From Lentisphaerota bacterium (GTDB taxonomy: Bacteria; Verrucomicrobiota; Lentisphaeria; Oligosphaerales; Oligosphaeraceae): DNA of 8,313 bases. Made by a program: the position numbers and the translations under genes. How positions within the stretch are numbered: position 1 is the stretch's first letter; each line of letters begins with the position of its first letter. The notes beneath the pieces are model-generated. The model made no database searches. It saw only the letters and a list, made by a program, of their open reading frames with translations, and was not told where the DNA came from. Positions 5,369 to 8,313 of this stretch are shown piece after piece. Where the stretch lies: contig JAAZIY010000073.1 of the NCBI GenBank assembly GCA_012800625.1, forward strand, positions 1 through 8,313, given 5' to 3'.

Positions 5369-8023
5369 TTATTCCAGCGCTTCACGTGCGAAGATGGCGT
5401 AGCAGGCCTGCAGTCCTTCGGCATAGCTGAGCAGTGAGCGCCGCGCCAATAGATGCCCGGGCTGGCAGGCGTTCAAGGCCCGGGCCAGATATATTTCCTT
5501 GAGCTGGGCATTGCGCACCGAGTTGTCGTTGACGGTTTCGCGCATGGCGGCCACTGCCGCCTTATAATCGGTTTGAGCGTGATTTGCCATGCCGGGGGCG
5601 GCCAGCAGGCTTTCCAATTTTTCTATGGCGGCCCGATTGGGGTATTTCATAAAGATGAGACTCATTACCCTGAAGTGTGAAAAAGCCTGCTCGGGTTGCA
5701 GTTGTTCGAGTTTGCGCAGGAAGATGATCTCGGCATTGTCCAGGTTTGCCAGGGCGATAAGCTGACAGTCCAGCGGACTGACGCAGGCGCCGAACTGCCC
5801 CATGCCGCGATAGTCCCAGCCCTGATCCCATTGCTGGTCGTCTATATGCCGGGCAAGAAGCTCGCGAGCGGAGTTGTCACCCATAAAAGCCAGCAGCTGC
5901 GCTGTGAACAGGTCTTGCTCTCCGGCGAATTTCTTTTGCAGCTCGGGGAGCGCTTTGTCGGGCTGCATGAATATCTTTGCCAGCCGTGTATATTCATTCA
6001 CGATTGGGTTTGGCGGCAGGCCGTCTTTTTCCTGCAATATCTCTTTTTCCAGGATGCCGCATTCATGCAGTTGCTTCTGCAGTTTTTTGATGTCGATGCG
6101 GCGCATTTTTCCATTTTGTTTGACTGCCATGCTGGCTGCCAGTCCGGCGGCGTATCCCTGGTTATGCACATCGGGCTGCATTCTGATGAGCGGCAGGCAA
6201 TCGCGGTGTGCGCTCACTGCCAGTCCGGTCACCAGCAGTCCTTCCAGTCCTTTGGGCAGCAGCGCTCTGAAGGGCACTTTGGCAAAGTACGGCTCTTCGT
6301 TTGGGGGCTGCAGCATGAACATAGGGCTGACAATAAAGCCGTGTGTGTCAAAATTGCTGCGTGCCAGGCAGATAGTGTCATCATAGCAGCGTTGTGCGTA
6401 AAAGTCTTGCGGCAGCAGAGTGATTTCGCCCAGCATGCGTCTTCTTTCGCGGGTGTCGGCCATTTGCACCAGGTCGAACTCCTTGGCGAATTTATGCTGC
6501 GCCTGCACGAAGGCGCGGGTAAAATCGAAGATATCCTCTTCGCTGATGAAATTATAATCGGTGTTGCTATAGTCGTTGCCGGGGATAATGGGCGACAGTC
6601 CTGCTCCTTGCAGTGCCGGCTCAAAGGTTTCGCGTGCTTGTTGCGCACCGGCGGCCAGGGCCAGGTCGGCGTTGCCGCTGGCATCCACCAGGGCCTCTGC
6701 CAGGATGAAACCGGCGCCGCCCGGGCCGCAGACCAGGGCGCCGCAGAGCTGCTCGTCGCGGCACAGCGCAGCCACGGCGCTATGCTGGAAGCGATACTCC
6801 ACGCCGGCCTTGTCGCCTTCCAGCAGTAGCCAGTGCCGTTTCCATTCTGTGTCCTTGGTATTATGCTCAAGCGGATATTTGGGTTGCGGCCCCATTTCTG
6901 TGACTCCCCGGTCCAGTTCATGGCAGAATCCCACCTTGTTGCCGTACCAATACCGTCCTATGCGTCCCATGGTGCACAGTCCTCCCAGGCCGCTAGTGCT
7001 TTCCAGGCAGATGCACTTGGCTCCGGCTCTGCCTGCGGCTATGGCTGCCGGCGCGCCGGCGGTGCCGCCGCCGACCACGAGGACCTGGCATTTTTCCAAA
7101 ATGGGCAGGTCATGCAGCTCCAGCTCTATGTGCGCGGCGTTTTCGAAGCGGAAATATTTGTCTTGGCGGCGCACTTGCAGGTCTTCTGGCAATTGCCTTC
7201 CGGTGTTTTTTTTGTCTTGGACCGGGGCGCTGGCTTTGATTTGCGGCAATATCGCGGCGATTTCCTCGCTGTCGTGTCTGCTGTCAAAGAAATATGGCGA
7301 TTCTGTGCTAGGCGTATAGCTGATGCTAATGCCGTCATTCAGCTGGTATCTGCACTGGTCTGCGGCGGCGACCAATTGCGGCTGCCAGCTGTCTTTGCGC
7401 ATCTGGCATTCGACTTGTGACAGGCAGGCCTGCTGATTGCTGTCGAAATTCAACTCGCGGCTGACTTGAAAGAGGCGGTAGTCTTTGTCGTCATAGCGAT
7501 ATACCCGCTTCAGGTCTTTGACCTCAAGCCCGGGTTTGTTTTCATAGTTTTCGGCCAAGACTATGCGTTCCACTTTGCGCTTGCCGGGTTTGAAGGGCTT
7601 GCGCGGCAGTGCGGCCAGGTCGGCTAGCAGGCAGTTGCTGCTGCCGTCCAGGAGCGCCTTGGCGGCGATGACTTGAAAGCCGCTGCGGTTGGCAATGAGC
7701 AGGCCGGCGAATTGTCCTTTGTCGCCGTAGAGCAATTTGACCGGATAGCTTTGGAAAAGAAAAGTGATGTCGGCCTGCAGCAGTTTTTTGAGCAGTGTCA
7801 GCTTGACCTGAGCCGGGCGCGGATTGTCGCCCAGCTGCCAGGACTGGGGCACTTCATGCAGGTTTAGCCCGGCGCAGTAGTCCTCGCCAAAATAGGTGTA
7901 GGGTGTGAGCAGAAAGACGCTGTGTCCCTGTTGCCGCAAAGCCAGGGCTTTCTCAACCACTGTGCTGCTGCCGCCCAGGATAAGCAGATCAACTTGCTTG
8001 ATAATCGGCACCGAGATTTTCAT
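5369..8023 (-). CDS. FAD-dependent oxidoreductase with duplicated Rossmann modules
   Basis: This 884-residue protein is predicted to be cytoplasmic: no signal peptide or membrane segment is seen. Residues 311-636 are a FAD-binding module of the FAD_oxidored type. It has a canonical dinucleotide fold start VLVVGGGTAGAPAAIAAGRAG (GGGTAG at 318-323), the ribose-binding acid Glu341, GGLCTMG (347-353), VDASGNADLA (447-456) and the late FAD-contact segment LLVTGLAVSAHRD with MQPDVHNQGYAAG (596-627). Residues about 11-130 look like a second, degenerate copy: VDLLILGGSS keeps the strand but lacks the third glycine, and no acid follows the second strand. The linker (150-300) is of unknown fold. Residues about 680-884 are mainly helical and could be a HEAT-like domain, a weak inference. 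Substrate is unknown; relatives act as dehydrogenases or hydroxylases, and automatic names are unreliable. The start is ATG 8023, without a Shine-Dalgarno. The stop lies 158 bp from the ygiQ ATG, on the same strand; a link is not evident. Confidence 0.92.
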   Translation of the reverse strand: MKISVPIIKQVDLLILGGSSTVVEKALALRQQGHSVFLLTPYTYFGEDYCAGLNLHEVPQSWQLGDNPRPAQVKLTLLKKLLQADITFLFQSYPVKLLYGDKGQFAGLLIANRSGFQVIAAKALLDGSSNCLLADLAALPRKPFKPGKRKVERIVLAENYENKPGLEVKDLKRVYRYDDKDYRLFQVSRELNFDSNQQACLSQVECQMRKDSWQPQLVAAADQCRYQLNDGISISYTPSTESPYFFDSRHDSEEIAAILPQIKASAPVQDKKNTGRQLPEDLQVRRQDKYFRFENAAHIELELHDLPILEKCQVLVVGGGTAGAPAAIAAGRAGAKCICLESTSGLGGLCTMGRIGRYWYGNKVGFCHELDRGVTEMGPQPKYPLEHNTKDTEWKRHWLLLEGDKAGVEYRFQHSAVAALCRDEQLCGALVCGPGGAGFILAEALVDASGNADLALAAGAQQARETFEPALQGAGLSPIIPGNDYSNTDYNFISEEDIFDFTRAFVQAQHKFAKEFDLVQMADTRERRRMLGEITLLPQDFYAQRCYDDTICLARSNFDTHGFIVSPMFMLQPPNEEPYFAKVPFRALLPKGLEGLLVTGLAVSAHRDCLPLIRMQPDVHNQGYAAGLAASMAVKQNGKMRRIDIKKLQKQLHECGILEKEILQEKDGLPPNPIVNEYTRLAKIFMQPDKALPELQKKFAGEQDLFTAQLLAFMGDNSARELLARHIDDQQWDQGWDYRGMGQFGACVSPLDCQLIALANLDNAEIIFLRKLEQLQPEQAFSHFRVMSLIFMKYPNRAAIEKLESLLAAPGMANHAQTDYKAAVAAMRETVNDNSVRNAQLKEIYLARALNACQPGHLLARRSLLSYAEGLQACYAIFAREALE

Positions 8024-8065
8024 GAGGCTATACCAGGAGCTTTGATGTAAAGAAACAAAGAGGTT

Positions 8066-8077
8066 TTGGACACGAAG
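8066..8077 (+). repeat. TTGGACAC element head, short variant
   Basis: TTGGACACGAAG is identical to the first 12 bases of copy 2. Beyond it the sequence changes to TAATAAGGAACTATGAAAATT, so the later 10-bp units are absent, although an AAAATT ending recurs. It could be a short member of the family or a remnant. It lies 43 bp upstream of the FAD oxidoreductase start. Confidence 0.6.
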
Positions 8078-8222
8078 TAATAAGGAACTATGAAAATTTA
8101 AATTGTCAAGTTGAGTTGTTTCTGATTAGTGTGTACAAGAAAAACCCGAATATACTGTATAGAAAGAAAGCGAATCTGCTCAGCAAAGTTTAACAATTTA
8201 TTTTTTTCATAATTCCTTAGTA
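8078..8222. repeat. Inverted repeat with arms of about 30 bp
   Basis: The left arm is 8078-8107 and the right arm 8192-8222. Read inward, the outer 19 bases match at 17 positions (TAATAAGGAACTATGAAAA against TACTAAGGAATTATGAAAA). After a one-base length difference both arms share TAAATTGT. The 84 bases between contain no coding signal. The structure looks like a small non-coding element with terminal inverted repeats, or a long hairpin in the FAD gene leader or promoter. Confidence 0.65.
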
Positions 8223-8266
8223 CCGGTGCGCAACACTGATACGGTACTTTTATGTGATTTGTTGTG

Positions 8267-8278
8267 TTGGACACAGAG
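8267..8278 (+). repeat. TTGGACAC element head, right-edge copy
   Basis: TTGGACACAGAG differs from the head of copy 1 (TTGGACACAAAG) at one base. The following bases, CTTGGAGCG, do not continue the 10-bp unit pattern. It may be a remnant or the start of a diverged copy; a 12-bp match alone is limited evidence. Confidence 0.4.
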
Positions 8279-8313
8279 CTTGGAGCGTCTTATGTCTTGC
8301 TGGCGGGGGCGCG

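Larger units (their letters stand above)
8024..8313. other. AT-rich intergenic region upstream of the FAD oxidoreductase
   Basis: These 290 bases hold no supported gene. They contain a TTGGACACGAAG head (8066-8077), a 30-bp inverted repeat (8078-8107 with 8192-8222), a smaller hairpin of AGTACCG (8219-8225) with CGGTACT (8242-8248), and TTGGACACAGAG (8267-8278). The promoter of the FAD gene should lie here. TTGACA is present on the - strand at 8109-8104, but no good -10 follows. An ATG at 8292 preceded by TGGAG could open a + strand gene that leaves the window, but only 22 bases of it are visible. Confidence 0.6.

Noticed and set aside
5696..6829. Long open frame on the + strand opposite the FAD oxidoreductase (377 codons)
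   Set aside because: The opposite strand encodes a protein with clear FAD motifs over the same bases. The + strand product has only Gln/His/Cys-rich composition typical of an antisense shadow.
8104..8109. Consensus -35 box TTGACA on the - strand upstream of the FAD gene
   Set aside because: No TATAAT-like hexamer follows at 15-19 bp; the hexamers there are close to TCCTTA and TTCCTT. A perfect hexamer by itself occurs by chance in AT-rich DNA and here is part of the inverted-repeat arm and its edge.
8151..8156. TATACT as a -10 box on the + strand
   Set aside because: There is no -35-like hexamer 15-19 bp upstream and no confirmed gene downstream within the window.
8292..8313. Start of a divergent + strand gene at ATG 8292
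   Set aside because: Only seven codons are visible. TGGAG at 8281-8285 is suitably placed, but this is too little to support a coding region.

Overview
The window is a stretch of bacterial chromosome with four protein genes and unusually repeat-rich intergenic DNA. It carries htpG (Hsp90) and a lipoprotein gene of unknown function on the + strand. A ygiQ-type radical SAM gene and a large FAD-dependent oxidoreductase gene lie on the - strand. No tRNA, rRNA, CRISPR array, transposase or phage gene is visible. A lipoprotein signal and the E. coli-like htpG and ygiQ point to a diderm bacterium. The large FAD oxidoreductase, the weak or absent Shine-Dalgarno sequences on three of four genes, and the short-period intergenic repeats are compatible with the PVC group (for example Lentisphaerae or relatives). 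That placement is an inference without any search and should be held loosely.

Layout. Positions 1-79 are a two-level tandem repeat: 9-bp units ATCGGACGA broken every two or three copies by ATCATTTT. A leader with an imperfect palindrome (118-143) and a strong ribosome binding site follows, then htpG (199-2139). A terminator-like hairpin (2178-2204) sits 12 nt before the lipoprotein start (2217-3377). The lipoprotein gene converges on ygiQ (3487-5211, - strand). The FAD oxidoreductase (5369-8023, - strand) lies upstream of ygiQ in the same direction. The last 290 bp are AT-rich, with a 30-bp inverted repeat and no convincing gene.

The most striking structure outside the genes is a dispersed element with a TTGGACAC head. 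Two 60-bp copies, 54/60 identical by my alignment and in opposite orientation, bracket ygiQ (3392-3451 and 5258-5317). Inside, they are built of 10-bp units ending in AAG. A truncated third copy faces the second, and two more copies of the 12-bp head lie in the right-hand intergenic region. Copy 1 is flanked by exact 10-bp direct repeats, as an inserted element would be.

The genes do not form an obvious pathway. htpG and ygiQ are housekeeping-type genes. The lipoprotein and the double-module FAD protein are the accessory, least explained parts. I found no clear case for a new defence or metabolic system; the repeat family and the degenerate N-terminal FAD module are the best leads.
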